From NCBI RefSeq assembly GCF_002575655.3, contig NC_053035.3:95319322-95383321 (forward strand): DNA of 64,000 bases. Direction: 5' to 3'. This DNA comes from Aegilops tauschii subsp. strangulata. Lineage: Eukaryota > Streptophyta > Magnoliopsida > Poales > Poaceae. The position numbers and the translations under genes were made by a program. Of the stretch, positions 10,416 through 23,060 are shown piece by piece (the stretch's first letter is position 1; each line of letters opens with the position of its first letter). Below the pieces are notes generated by a model. That model searched no databases. It had not been told where the DNA came from and saw only the letters and a program-made list of their open reading frames with translations.

Positions 10416-10487
10416 TTTGGCGCGCCAGGTAGGGGTGCGCCGGAGCTTCTTCTCCGCCAATCGACTTGCCGACGCTCCGCGACCACG

Positions 10488-11309
10488 ATGTCCGACGACC
10501 CAAGAGCTGACCCCGGCCGCTGGGTAGCCTGGCCAGCCCGGTCGGCGCCGCCCGCCCATGAAGACCTCAGCCCCGCGCTTCAGGCGGCGCGAGCGCCGTC
10601 CAATCCTGCGGGGCGCGGGCGACGCGGCCAGGCGTCATCTACCCTCACTCCACGGCAAGCGCGAGCCGCTGCCAGAGCAGCAAGCCATGCCTCGGCGACG
10701 GCGCCACACTTGCGGCGGGAACACGCAAACATGCGGGCAGCACTCACTGTGGCAAGGGAGCTGCTGCGGTGCCGGCTGATGGAAAGCGGCCGGGACGCAC
10801 TGCTGGAACGCGTTGCCGAGCTGCTGGACGCGGCGGCCTTGGGAGCGCCGCCTTTCTGTCATCAGCTCCCTCCTCAGGTTGCTGCAGGGATTCACGGCGG
10901 GCCACGCCACCACCACACACCGTCAGGTGCGCCAGGGGGCTTCGTTAACACCAACATGGCCGGCGGCGCCAGGGGCTCAGCCGCCCCCATACCGCCCGCA
11001 ACAAGCATGAGCGCAAGCGTCGCCTCCCATGGCCCAAGTGGGATGCCGTGCTATCACCCTCAGGACATCGCGCAGGGCCGGGCAACATGGAGTGTGGGGC
11101 ACCACGGCGAGGTGTTCGGGGTAACAGCCCCGGAAGCCTACGTGCCCCGCATGATGGACCAGGAGTACACACCGGAGGACGACCCTGGCTCGTTCATTGG
11201 AGAAGATTGGGAAGAGGGGACGCTAGGAGTCGAAGCCTTCCAGGAGCTGCCAGGGAACCACCACGACCGCGCGTGCGACGACCACTACAGGGTACTCCTA
11301 ATCCCTTAG
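10488..11309 (+). CDS. Putative gag-like ORF of nested element, function unknown
   Basis: A 273-codon frame opens 72 bp after the 5' LTR, where a gag protein would start (MSDDPRADPGRWVAWPARS). It is rich in Ala, Arg, Pro and Gly, with a likely helical middle (ALTVARELLRCRLMESGRDA about 85-104, LLERVAELLDAAAL about 105-118) and an acidic C-terminus (EDDPGSFIGEDWEEG). I see no CCHC zinc knuckle, protease or polymerase motif. High GC makes chance open frames likely. Position and a single intact frame favour a real gag remnant; no family assignment is claimed. Confidence 0.4.
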   Translation: MSDDPRADPGRWVAWPARSAPPAHEDLSPALQAARAPSNPAGRGRRGQASSTLTPRQARAAARAASHASATAPHLRREHANMRAALTVARELLRCRLMESGRDALLERVAELLDAAALGAPPFCHQLPPQVAAGIHGGPRHHHTPSGAPGGFVNTNMAGGARGSAAPIPPATSMSASVASHGPSGMPCYHPQDIAQGRATWSVGHHGEVFGVTAPEAYVPRMMDQEYTPEDDPGSFIGEDWEEGTLGVEAFQELPGNHHDRACDDHYRVLLIP

Positions 11310-12389
11310 GAGCAAGCTTATGCTAACCATGAGTCGCAGGAGGAACAGATCACCGCAACGGCCGGCGGCCCCAGCTCGACGGCCCCCCTGCCGGCGGGAG
11401 GATCGCGTTGGGGGCTGCAGGAGAGGGGTCCGGAGCCAGGCCCCTCCCCAAGGCGCGTGAAGCCAGGGGACACTCGGAGGTAGGCCCTCTGCCGGGGAGG
11501 CTTCGACGACCCTTCCCCCGGCAAAGGACCTGTGGTCGCCGAGGGCACCGCTGGCGTCCCCTTTCCCTCTTTTGTGTCGTCCTGGTAACCAGTCGGCTCA
11601 AAGGAGGTCAAGGGTGGCGCAAGGCGGGGCCCTCGTCTAGCGTTATGAAGCAAGGCCGGTACCTGTGAAGAAGGCCTGGTGCCTGTGAAGCTCGCCGCCC
11701 GTGACACTCTCACGTAATAATGAGTTGGGGTTGTACACGCCCCGGAGTCTCAGGAGCGCCGGCCTCAGGCCCTGGAGCTCCCTCCCATGCCTAGTGGCAG
11801 CACTTAGCTCCGCGCTGGTGAGAAGACTTGAAGACCGGAAGACTAGACTAGGTGCCGGACGCGGCCTTTTGCTTTGGATCTCTCTTTCTGTAGCTTTGCT
11901 TTCTGGATCTGGATTTAAGTTGAAGCCGAATTTTTATCGATGCACGCGGGGGGAGCCTTTTCTCGTTCGAGCAATTTCTTGCCTTCTGGATCTTGTTTTG
12001 TCTGAGACTCATGTCCACCGTCTTTCCCTCACGAGCTCCTCGCGAGCTGGACCGCACGAAGCGCACGCTCGACAAGCGCGCGCCAGCGCTGCGGCCGGTG
12101 CTCACCCCTTGCGGGGCCCCCTTCAGACGGGGCGATAAGCTCCGCAGGATTCTCAGAAACTTGCCTCTTCATGACCCAGCTCGAAGCTGGTGCTGACTAA
12201 GGTAAACCACGATGGAAAACTCGCCCTTGGATTCACGAGTTCACGAGGACACGTACTCACGACGCGTAGGAAAGTAAAAACTGCAATTTACTTACATGAG
12301 GGGCTACCCCTCTCAAAATGCTCTTACAAGTTTTCCAAGGGCCACGCCCGAGTTTTGTGTACAGGGCAAAACGACAGGAGAGCGTGGGA
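11310..12389. other. Nested element non-coding interior
   Basis: GC-rich DNA between the plus-strand ORF and the end of the antisense gene. The frames in it (for example 11318-11713 minus) look like composition effects. No motif is recognised. Confidence 0.5.
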
Positions 12390-15300
12390 TCAGCCAGAAA
12401 TGTCACTCGCTACATCACCCGCGGACGCGGCACTCGCGTCATTATCGTCTTCGTCGGCATCGTCGCCGCCGTCGGCGACGCCCCCATCACCGTCGTCAAC
12501 CACGTCGCCTTCGTCTGCGACGACCACCACCGCGTCGTCCTCCAAGGTGAAGGCCCTGACCAACGCGTCCACATTGTCCTCGACCCAACGCGCCAGGTCG
12601 CCTCGGACGGCCATGGGAACGGGGGCGATGGCGGCATCGAAATCAAAGTTGGGGTCGGCATTCAGAAGGTGGCTGAAGACACGGGAGAAAGCGCGCTCAA
12701 GCAGGCCACGACCCCTTTCCTCCACAAGCTGGCGAGCTCTGGCGGATCGAGCCTCCAGGCGCGTCACCACCTCGATGAAGAAGGTCAGGTGGTTGGCATA
12801 GTCATTCGAGTGAGGGGCCGGTGCATCCGCGTCGCAAATATGGCCTAGGGCGGTATTGGCCCTGTTCCGGAGATCCTGAAGCATAGGGGCATGCTCGCGC
12901 TCCAGCGTTCGTCGTTGGAGCACTTCCTCCGTGTTTTGCCATGCAACGGCCTCAGCATCATCGACCCGCCTCCGAAGGGAGAGCAGCTCGGTGCGGGCGG
13001 AGGCCAGGTCCGCCTGCGCCATAACCAGGGCGGCGGCCGTGGCTTCCGCGCGCCTCTCAGCCTCATCCAACCTGGCCTGAGGGCAGCGGCCCTGCCCGCA
13101 TCCTCCGCACCCGCGAGCTTCAGTTTCAGGTTGTACCTACCCTCCAGGTCTGCGCGAACCTCGGCCACCCGGCGATTGACCTCCTCCTCGACTCTGGCCT
13201 CGCGAGCCCCGATGGCATCTTCTGCTTGAGCGACTTGACGCTCCCTCATCTCCAGTCGCTCGAGCTCGAGGCTGCGCTCCACGGCTTCCAGGGCCAACGC
13301 CTCCTCACGCTTCCGAACCTCCTCTTCCTCCGCAGGTGTCCCCCTCAGCGATGCAAGAGCGGCCCTGCGCGCCTCCACCTGCTGCTCAAGGGACGCGCTC
13401 CAGGCCTAGAGCTCCCACGCGCGCTCCTCCGCAGCCTCGCGACGGCGGCCAGCCTCGCGAGCCTCTTCCAAGGCTCGCGAGCGGGCTTCATGGGTGATCT
13501 TGAGGGATGCCTCGGCCTTCGCATTCTCAAGGTCGCGCTGATAGCGACCGAGGTTGATGGCCACCTTCAGCTTGCGCTGCTCCTCCACCAGCCGAAGACC
13601 TTCAGTCTCAAGGCGCGAGTCGACACCAGCGAGCTCTTCGCCAAGTCGACCCATCGCGCCCATCGCGTCCTAGAAGAGCTCATGACGAACTACGCTCCGC
13701 CCGCGCTCGAGCTCGAACGCTCGGCCCACCTCGTCCTCCACCTCCGGGGCAGCGGGCGGGGCTCCAAGTGGCGCGTCACCTCCCGGCAGGGGGCTGGGGG
13801 TTGACGCCGCACCTGACATCGGCCAGTCCTCGCGAGGAGCCCGAGCCGATCGGGGCTTGCTGCTTGAAGATGAACCGAAGATCGAGGCCAACCAGTTGCT
13901 GTCCATGAGCAAGGGAGGAGTCTTGGGCACGCCCGTCAAGCTCCACGCCAGACCGTGGGGGAGGGGTGGCCAAGCCGCGGGCTCGGCGCTCCACGAAGGC
14001 AGAGACGCTCCCCCAACCGACCCTGCTCGAGGGGCGGCAGGTAGACCAGGAACGATCAAGGCCGAAGGGGGAGCTGTTGAAGGAAGAGGCCGCTTCTCAG
14101 AAGACGCAACGGCTTCAGCAGAGGGAGCCCTGAAGGACTGATGTCAGGATAAGAAGGCTACATACAAGAAGCCGTGATAATAAGATACTTACGCGTCAAT
14201 GGCGATGTACTTTCATCACTTCAACGGTCCGAAGATATTGCTGCCACTGGGGGATCCCTTCCTCTTGCGGAGCTCCTCGAAGTCCACACAAAGACGACCG
14301 AAGCGCTGGACGTGACGGCCGGTGCGCGGCGGGGACGAAGAAGAGCTTGGAAGGATGCCTTCAGGGGCGCCCGGTTGCGGCGAACAGCCGGGCACCGGCT
14401 CACCACAACCTCCCGAGGCCCTTGGAGCCTTAGCCTCGGGAGCCGCATGCCGCGTCTCCTCAGTGATCGACGCCTCAGGAGGGGGGTCGTAGGCCCCCGA
14501 GGAAGATGCCCCAGGATCACCGCTCGGCATGTGCTCCTCAGCACTCGAGTCACCGGCCCCCGTCGAAGCTCGCTCTCCCGCACAGTCACCTGGGGCGAGC
14601 TCGGCACTGGCGGCGAGGAAGGGAACCATGATGACGGGGTTCTCGCGGGATCCCATCAGGCCAATTGGGCACAGCCCCCACTCGTCAAAGGAAGGCATGC
14701 TCGCGGCAAATGCGGCTTTGTTCTCGCAGCGGTACAACAGGCAGCTATTCCTGGGCATCTCATCAGGCAGAGGGACACCTGACACGACCATGAGTACCGT
14801 TTGCCGCGTCGCAAGAGGAAGCCCCTTTTTCTGAAACCTCATGCGGTCCTAGCTGCGGAGCAAGTCCCACATCGGGCGGGAGTGGCGCTGAAGTGGAGCG
14901 ACTCGACGCTTGACGAACTCCTTCACCACCATGGGCGCAGTCACGCCGAGGTCCTTCAACCACCGCAGCCTGGCCCAGATGGGGGCAAGGCGGGGGCTCG
15001 TGAGCTTCTGATGGCCCCAGCCGGAGTTTGGAACAGCGGGCCCCGCCGGAACTTGGAGCAGAGGGTTGAGCACGCCGGCGTCAACAAACACCCAGCGTAT
15101 ACGGAACTCGCTCGTGGATGAAGGAAGCTCGAAGTCAATCCCCGCGCCCGCTGTCGCGGCCACGGCTTGGAAGCCCACGCACCCCGAGCTCTGCCGGGGA
15201 CCGGTCAGATGCAGCGAGAAGAAGTGGCGGAGGAGGGCCATGGAAGGAGCGATGCCCACCATGGCCTCGCACAGGAAGGCGAAGACGGCAAGAAGGGTCA

Positions 15301-15625
15301 CGGATTGAGGGTCGAGGTGGAGCATGTGGATCTGATAATGCTCGAGCACCACATTGAAGAAGGCGGAAAAGGGAGGAATCAGGCCAGCCTAGAGGGCCTC
15401 TATGAAGATCGGAACCTAAGTGGCTGCCCGAGCCATGCGAGTGCGAGACGCGGGCCAAGCCACCGTCTCTCCCCACTCGTTGAAACTGGAGGCAAGCATG
15501 GGGCGCACCTTGTCCATGGCCTCGTTGTTGAGCACTCGAGGCCGGCCGAGCGCTGGCTCAAAGGGCGGGGGCACAGGTGGCGGAGACAGAGGTTTCTTCC
15601 CCTTTTCGGCTTGTTTCGGCGCCAT
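12390..15625 (-). pseudogene. Antisense 'putative gypsy-type transposon' gene (Transposase_28-like), decayed
   Basis: On the minus strand one long reading, mostly in a single frame, runs from ATG 15625 (MAPKQAEKGKKPLSPPPVPP) to a stop at 12390. The N-terminal third resembles the plant PF04195 'putative gypsy type transposon' domain (VLEHYQIHMLHLDPQSVTLL, FAFLCEAMVGI, near 15352-15230). A Ser/Pro/Gly-rich middle follows, then a long Glu/Arg/Ala coiled coil (about 13663-12900), a conserved-looking segment (DPNFDFDAAIAPVP, DLARWVEDNVDALVRAF) and an acidic tail. In-frame stops occur near 15416, 15386, 14849, 13670 and 13406; the frame shifts near 13085; a candidate intron (GTAAGTATC donor) lies near 14199-14130. 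The function of these antisense genes is unknown to me. Confidence 0.7.
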
Positions 15626-15917
15626 GGTAATGAAGCGGGCAGAGCGTAAGTCAGATTGGAAGGGTAGAGCAGGGCCTCAAGGGAGCAGGGAGATTGGGAG
15701 AGCCAGGCGTGGGCGAAGGAAGAATAACTGTGTGAGAGGTGGGGGCCGCATAGCCAGGCGGATTCAAGGGCAGCGTGGGGAAGGGGAGACTCCCACGTCC
15801 AATCAACCGCCACGCGTCAACCGAGGCCGCAGGCTTTTGGGGCCTGTGGCGCTCCGAACTTGACCCTCGGCTTCGCCGCGAAACCAAGCTCGAGCGCGCC
15901 TCGGGCCCGGGGACTAC

Positions 15918-16804
15918 TGTCGGCGTTCTGGGAACGGGGGTCCCCAGACTTGCCTGCCTGCGGCCCACGGCGTGGCTAAGCTAGCAGGCCGTACGACCCA
16001 TCTTTATCAACAAGGCATCCAAGACCCTCGCGAGGCGGACGACGCAAGACCTCCTCAGGAGTGGCCTAGTCAGGTAGGCTCGCGAGGAGCGGAGATATCA
16101 AGGCGGGGCAAACCTCACGAGGCTCTCGTGACGTGAGCCATGACGATCGGCACTAGGCGGGCGCCAGGCGGGCGCCAGCGCGCGCAGCGTCCTTGTTTCC
16201 TGTTTGGTGCTAAGGAAGCACGCGCAGGCGCAGAGTACCGAGGCATCAGGCAAAGGTTGCTATATCGGTGCAACGAGACCAAGACTAGGAGGACGGCAAG
16301 ACGGAGGTCATCGTGGAGCCCCGGACGGCGTCACCACCAGAGCCTTTCGCAGGCGAATACCACTTTTGTCAGGATAGCTTGTACTAGCTGTCCCCCTTCG
16401 AATTTGCCCGCCGTTGTTGGCTCCCTTCCCGCTCAATATTTGGGAAGAGGACCAGGGCCTATATAAGTAGAGCTACCACCACAGTAGGGGCGTCGAGCAG
16501 TTCATCCAGCTCTCACCCACTAAGTCACCAAGCACAAGAACACCTCAACCTCAGAAGGTTGTTCCTGCCCTTGTACTGTTCTTCATCAGCCCAAGAGGCA
16601 ATCCACCACCACACACTGGAGTAGGGTATTACACCACAACGGTGGCCCGAACCAGTATAAATCTAGTGTCACTCTGTGTTGTGAGTTCGTCGAGTTCGTC
16701 CGCGAGATCTTAGCGAGCTAGGGCGTAGATCGGTAGGAGGGAAAGACTTCGCGCGCACCCCAGTGTTCGAACCTTAAGGGTTTGCCAGAACCCCACATCC
16801 GACA
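15918..16804 (+). repeat. 3' LTR of nested GC-rich element
   Basis: Starts tgtcggcgttctggg and ends ccccacatccgaca, followed by the GATTC duplication. TATA box at 16460-16467. Preceded by the G-rich stretch gggcccggggacta as presumed polypurine tract. Confidence 0.95.
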
Positions 16805-16809
16805 GATTC

Positions 16810-17130
16810 CTTCTTATGTAACCGACTCTATGTAAACCCTAGACCCCCCCGGTGTCTATATAAACCGGAGGGGTTAGTCCGGAAAGGATATACACATTAC
16901 CATAGTCATATAGGCTAGACTTCTAGGGTTTAGCCATTACGATCTCGTGGTAGATCAACTCTTGTAACACTCATATTCATCAAGATCAATCAAGCAGGAA
17001 GTAGGGTATTACCTCCATAGAGAGGGCCCGAACCTGGGTAAACATCATGTCCTCCGTCTCCTGTTACCATCGATCCTAGACGCACAGTTCGGGACCCCCT
17101 ACCCGAGATCCGCCGGTTTTGACACCGACA
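16810..17130 (+). repeat. Outer gypsy 5' LTR, second part
   Basis: Contains TATA box ctatataaa at 16856-16864 and ends ...gacaccgaca at 17130. The gag frame opens 27 bp later. The duplication GATTC (16805-16809) separates it from the nested element. Confidence 0.9.
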
Positions 17131-17156
17131 TTGGTGCTTTCATTGAGAGCTCCACT

Positions 17157-20100
17157 GTGCCATCGACAAAAGGTTCGATGGCCCCTTCAATCATCGATAA
17201 TGATGCTGTCCAAGGAGGAACCTTCCTCCCCGGACAGATTTTTGTGTTCGGCGGCCTCATACTGCGGGCCAACTCGCTTGGCCATCTGGAGCAGGTCGAT
17301 AGCTACACCCCTGGCCATCAGGTCAGATTTGGAAACTTGAACTATGTCACGGATATCCGTGGAGACTTGATCTTCAATGGATTCGAGACCGCGGCGATCG
17401 CTCCCCCTCGCTCCAATGAACATGACTTAAATCTGTCATCGGATCACATCCAGGAAATGGTTCCTGTTGCTGCAACGGCCTTAGAACCAGAGCAGATTGT
17501 GCCATCCAAAGCTATAGAGTCCGCGGTGTTGGAGCCGCACACGGACTCAACACCCTGCAATATCTGCGTCAACGGAACTTCGGACTCGACTCCTGCTATA
17601 AGTTCTGGACCATGTACGCCTGCGGACACCGAGCTAGATCGGTTATCGATCTTCGAATTCAGCGCCGCAGATGTTTTCCAGCACTCACCTTTGGGCGATG
17701 TGCTGAACTCTTTAAAGAATTTGTCCTTGGAAAAGGACTCGCAGTCGAACTATGTTCGGTTCGAGTAAGAGGCTGACGATAGGGAATTTTGCTTCCCACC
17801 CGCCACCCACTTCATAGCTACCGTCGAAGACTTAACCGACGAGCTCGATTATGGCTCTGAAGACATCGACGGTATGGACGACGATGCCGACAAGGAGCAA
17901 GGCCAAGACCCACCATTCACTAGACGTTGGACGGCCACCTCTTCGTACGACGTGTACAGGGTTGATACACCTAAAGGATCTGGCGACGACAAAGAAAAGC
18001 CAGATGCGAATAAACCCTCTGAGACACAGTCCAAGCGCCGGTGCCCTAAATGCCGTTCTAAGCCTCGTCTCTCAAAAGATGGCAACACTGGCACCGGAGA
18101 AAATAGTACTCCGGGCCACGCCGAAAACAATGAAGACCCTGTTGGAGCTGCATCCGAACAGGAGGAGCAAGACAACGAGCAAGTCAACCCTGATAAACAA
18201 GCCACGCCTAATGACCCGGATGATGATAGCTATCATCCACCCTCCGAGGATGATGAGAGCCTTGGCAATGAGGACTTCATCGTGCCTGAGGCACCCCTCG
18301 AGCAGGAGCGCTTTAAGCGCCAGCTCATAGCTACTGTAAGAAGCCTAAAGAAAAAGCAGCAGCAGCTCCAAGTAGATCAAGACCTACTCATCGATAGATG
18401 GACTGGTGTCCTGGCAGCCGAAGAATACGGCCTCAAGAGTCCAGCCAAGAGTTATCCAAAACGAAGACTGCTACCTCAGTTCGATGAGGAGGCACCAGAT
18501 CCCATACCTCCCTCGCGCAATGCGGAGCGACCACCACGTGGTTGGGATAATGCGGCAGACCGACCACCCCGCGGTCGAGATAAAACGGCAATTCAGGCCG
18601 AACAACAGCCCGCCCCACCGCCTCGCAAACACAGGGACATACCAGCTCGGGACCATACATATGACCTTCGGCAGGAATTGGACAGTAGATCAAGACACAC
18701 CAGATCAATCTACGGATTGCGAGGACGCTTCCCGACTCGGGATGACAGCTACCTATTCGGACGTGACAAACTTAATCACACCCGGGCCGATAACCGCAGA
18801 CGGACTTCATCGGAGGTGCGCCGTGACGCGGCCCGCTATAGAGGCGCCGCACACCCTCTCTGCTTCATAGATGAGGTGCTGGATCACGAATTCCCCCGAG
18901 GGGTTCAAGCCCGTCAATATTGAATCATACGACGGAACAACCGATCCCGCAGTATGGATCGAAGATTTTATTCTCCACATCCACATGGCCCGTGGAGACG
19001 ACCTCAACGCCATCAAATACCTCCCAATAAAGCTCAAAGGACCAGCTCGACACTGGCTAAATAGTCTGCCTGAGAATTCCATTGGCAGCTGGGTGGACTT
19101 GGAAGAGGCCTTCCTTGATAACTTCCAAGGAACTTATGTCCGGCCACCAGATGCCGATGACTTAAGCCACATAGTTCAACAACCTGGAGAACCAGCTAGA
19201 AAATTCTGGACTAGGTTCCTAACCAAAAAGAACCAGATCGTTGACTGTCCAGATGCCGAGGCCCTAGCGGCCTTCAAACACAGCATCCGTGACGAATGGC
19301 TAGCGCGCCACCTCGGCTAAGAAAAGCCAAAGTCTATGGCAGCCCTTACAGCACTCATGACCCGCTTTTGCGCGGGTGAGGACAGCTGGCTGGCTCGTAG
19401 CAACAACACAGCCAGCGAGGCAGGCCCCTCCGAGGCCAAGAACAACACCGGCAAGCTCCGACGCAATAGACACAAACGCCAAAGCAATGGCGACAACGCC
19501 GATGACACCACAGTTAACACCAGATTCAGTGGCTCCAAGTCCGGCCAACGGAAGAAGCCCTACAAAAGAAACAATGAAGGACCTTCCAGCCCGGACCGCA
19601 TACTTGACCGTCCGTGCTAGATACACGGCACCCCAGACAAACAAGCCAATCACACCAACAGAGATTGTTGGGTTTTCAAACAGGTTGGCAAGGTAAATGC
19701 CGAAAATAAAGAAAAGGGATCACAAAGTGAGGACGAGGATGAAGAGCCCCGGCAGCCGAACACTGGGGGCAGAAGAAATTTCCCCCTCAAGTCAATGAAC
19801 ATGATATACGCTACACACTCCCCAAAAGGGAGCGCAAGCGAGCACTTAGGGACGTCTACGCGGTAGAGCCAGTCGCCCCAAAATTCAATCCGTGGTCGTC
19901 ATTCCCGATCACCTTCGATCGACGAGATCACCCAACTAGCATCCGGCATGGCAGTTCAGCCGCACTGGTCCTCGACCCAATCATCGATGGATTTCACCTA
20001 ACACGAGTCCTAATGGACGGTGGTAGCAGCCTCAACCTGCTCTATCAGGATAGAGTGCGGAAGATGGGCATTAATCCCTCACGAATCAAACCAACAAAGA

Positions 20101-20423
20101 CTACCTTTAAAGGAGTCATACCAGGCGTAGAGGCCCGCTGTACGGGCTCAATCACCCTGGAGGTGGTCTTCGGTTCTCCAGACAACTTCCGAAGCGAAGA
20201 GTTAATCTTTGATATCGTCCCCTTCCGCAGCTGCTACCACGCACTGCTCGGACGAACCGCGTTTGCTAGATTCAACGCAGTGCCACACTATGCTTATCTC
20301 AAGCTCAAGATGCCCGGTCCACGCGGCGTCATAATAGTCAATGGCAATACTGAATGCTCCCTCCAAACAGAGGAGCATACCGCCGCCCTAGCAGTAGAAG
20401 TACAGAGCGGCCTTCTCAAGTAG
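17157..20423 (+). pseudogene. Decayed gag-protease of outer gypsy element
   Basis: Structural protein and protease remnant. Frame 1 runs 17157-18923 with one TAA at 17766-17768. A C-run at 18893-18897 shifts the reading into the next frame (18871-19620), which holds the retrotransposon gag domain (IKYLPIKLKGPARHWLNSLP, about 19009-19068; GEPARKFWTRFLTKKNQI). That frame has stops at 19318-19320 and 19618-19620. A Cys/His relic (NHTNRDCWVFKQ) lies near 19655-19690. A second shift near 19823 leads to a retropepsin-like segment with VLMDGGSSLNLLYQDRVR (about 20010-20060), DGG replacing the usual DTG, as is common in plant gypsy proteases of this group. It ends at 20423 with no polymerase. At least three stops and two shifts make it non-functional. 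Confidence 0.85.
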
Positions 20424-21729
20424 CACCATAATACGGCTGCCGAGCCCCTGGACATCATTAAGAGGTTCCGGACTACACTGCAATAGGACAGCGTGGCTCG
20501 TCAAGAGCTCGATTAGCAATCCAGCCTCCGTCCCAGTCCCGATGAAGTAGTGGCATTCGTACCACGTGTACATAATTACGCACTCAAAATCCCATGGACA
20601 TCGATGGAGGCACAAGCAAGCCCGGGATCTACAGTTCGGCTAGACCGATCCCGGACACACATATAACTTTACTATTTCCCTTTTCCCTTTTTCGCAGGTT
20701 TCTCTTAGGCGGGCCTCTTTTGACGGCCTGAGTTATGATCCTGTCAAAGGACAAATACACCGGATCGACATGGAGCACAGGCGTACAGGGGCAGCCCTAG
20801 AGGCCCATCCAATGATTACTCTATCTGTTTTCAAGACCCATGCGCAGCTCGCATTTAGTTGAGGCATGTCAAATAGCCGGTTGCTTATGGTATTACTTTG
20901 TACCGATGCGCTTTGACGCATTAATCCAACTATAATGGAAACAGTTCATGGTCCAAGTTCAAGGGCCCCAGATGCCATCTCTGCTCTCCTTCTGTTTTCC
21001 TTTCAATTACTTATTTCCTAGCAACCGTACACTCTGGTACGTTTCATATTTGCCAGGGGCTCCTCATCGCCCCATAACACGGCAACAAAGTCCGAACAAT
21101 TCTTATAGAGAAGTTCGGCACCCCGAATTTAGCATTATATGCATTGGCTCCGAATCATGTCTTTGGTCAATAGTTGGATTGCCCGGCTCCTATGCTTGCT
21201 ACCCTACGTTCGGCTAGGGTAGTAAAGGGAGAACTACTGCGATTGTGCCCTGGCCTTGACCGGATGAGCACCTTAGTAGAGAAAGCCGAAAACTGACTGT
21301 CATGATGCGGCGAGAGCCGGTCAGCTGTTCGAGGGTTACAAATTGTTGGAGATTTTTTCCACGTTACGCGAAGAATCGGTAATTCCCGATCAGATGCTGA
21401 TAGCACTCTGGTTTGAACCAGGGGCTGGGCCCATGCTTTATTATAAAACTCCTATGGCTAAGTGAGGGTGTTTAAGCTGCATAATCTGATTGCCTTGTTC
21501 GTTGCGCTAAACAACTCCTTCAAGGACCATACAATTGGATCAAGATTGTTTAGATTCCATCCCGAACACCTCCGTATTACCTACGTGAGGACAGAAGCCG
21601 ACGACTGGCCAACCCTCAGATTACATACAACACGACCGCACAGGAGGAAACAATTAAAAGCATAAACAAACTTACATTACAAAACAGGCATTGTTTTCAT
21701 AATATAAGGCAAAGGCAACACAAATGTTT
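20424..21729. other. Outer gypsy non-coding interior
   Basis: DNA between the protease stop and the end of the antisense gene. The first 200 bp still look like decayed continuation of the polyprotein (short peptides broken by stops). The rest has no frame or motif I recognise. Confidence 0.5.
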
Positions 21730-23060
21730 TCATTCGAAAGTAATGTCCTGCCCGCACTCAGCAGCTGCAAGTCGAGACCCTTCTATGACATCCGCAAAAT
21801 ATCGCTCGGGTGTGCGGTGCTCCTTACCCTCCGGCGGCCCTCTGGCCACTTCAACGGCGTTCATCTTCGCCCACCACATCTTGCAACGGGCGAAGGCCAT
21901 GCGGGCACCTTCAATACAGACAGAGCGCTTGACGACGTCCAGCCGAGGACAGGCGTTCACCATCCGCATCATGAGTCCAAAGTAGCTGCCAGGCATAGCT
22001 TCGGCTGGCCATAGCCGGATTATCAAATCCTTCATGGCTAGTTCGGCCACCCTATGCAGCTCCACCAGTTGTTTTAGCTGATCGGTGAGGGACACGGGAG
22101 GTTCTGGCGCCGCATATTGCGACCAGAATAGCTTCTCCGTCGAACCCCCTCCTTCGGCTCGATAGAACTCCACGGCGTCCGATACACTGCGTGGTAAATC
22201 CGCAAAAGCCCCTGGGGAACTCCGAACCCGGGTTAGTAAAAGGTACTGCTTCTCCGCATACTTGCTTTGCATATTGAATGCCTTACCCGCCGCGATCTTC
22301 TTGGCCTCCTGGATCTCCCGGAGGGCGGCCTAGGCCTCATTCCGTGCGGCCTCCGCGCTCTGACGAGCCTTGGCGAGTTCGGTCCCTTGAACCGATGCAT
22401 CATGCTCCAAGGCCTCGCATTTCTTCACCGCATCCTGGAGCTCCTGCTGGACTTCTTTGACCCGAGCCTTGAGCTTCTTATGAGCGGCTTGCTGCTGGAC
22501 AGCCTTCTCCTCTGCCTCGCCCAGGGCCTTCCTCAGGGCCTCGACCTCGGTCGCGGCTCCTGCACGTATTACGACACTACTGTCAATATACAGCGCCTAT
22601 TCTTTGTGAACACACAGCAAGTCGTTACTCACCTTGCTTCTCCTAGAGCCGAAACATAACCTCGCCGAGCTCGTTCTCGGTCCGCTCCAGCCTCTGCCTC
22701 AGTTCAGAGACCTCGGCAGCATGCGAGTTTGCGGCCAACAGCGACGCCTGCTTATGCATACATACTACGTTAGTCTCCTACAATAAAAGATTGATCCTCT
22801 GTCCGGTTCTTCTCGCCGAACACCGGACAGTGTCTCAGGGGCTACTGACTACATGGGGTTTTTCTCTTTCTAGGTCACTTACCTCGAAACCTATCAACAG
22901 GTTGCTGCAGGCTTCGTTCAGTCCACTCTTGGCGGACTGAACCTTCTCGATCACCGCACCCATAAGGACACGGTGCTCGTCCATAACGGAGGCGCCTCGT
23001 AGCGCCTCCATCAGGTTATCCGGCGTCCCTGAATGGACAGGGGCCACCGGTGGAAGCGGT
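21730..23060 (-). pseudogene. Outer gypsy antisense gene, exons 3b-5
   Basis: Continuation of the gene that starts right of 62574. Exon 3b (23060-22883) ends at a consensus donor (GAG|GTAAGTGACC). Exon 4 (22747-22633) follows acceptor CATAAGCAG and ends at donor AAG|GTGAGT. Exon 5 (22559-21730) follows acceptor CGTGCAG and ends with ECGQDITFE and stop. The product is a coiled-coil protein (RQRLERTENELGEVM; VKEVQQELQDAVKKCEAL) with a C-terminal globular part (KDLIIRLWPAEAMPGSYFGL, KMWWAKMNAVEVARGPPEG). In-frame TAGs at 22643-22645 and 22330-22332 disable this copy. The function of this antisense gene class is not known to me. The gene is cut at 23060 by LARD-1. Confidence 0.75.

Larger units (their letters stand above)
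9523..16804 (+). mobile_element. Complete GC-rich non-autonomous LTR retrotransposon, TSD GATTC
   Basis: Two LTRs of 893 and 887 bp (tgtcggcg...ccgaca) bracket a 5.5-kb interior, with a perfect 5-bp target duplication GATTC at 9518-9522 and 16805-16809. It inserted into the 5' LTR of the outer gypsy element. The interior carries a short plus-strand ORF (10488-11309) and a long decayed antisense gene (15625-12390), but no polymerase or integrase frame, so it depends on another element for movement. Bases after the 5' LTR (tttggcgcgccaggtagggg) should hold the primer-binding site; I cannot assign the tRNA. Confidence 0.95.
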
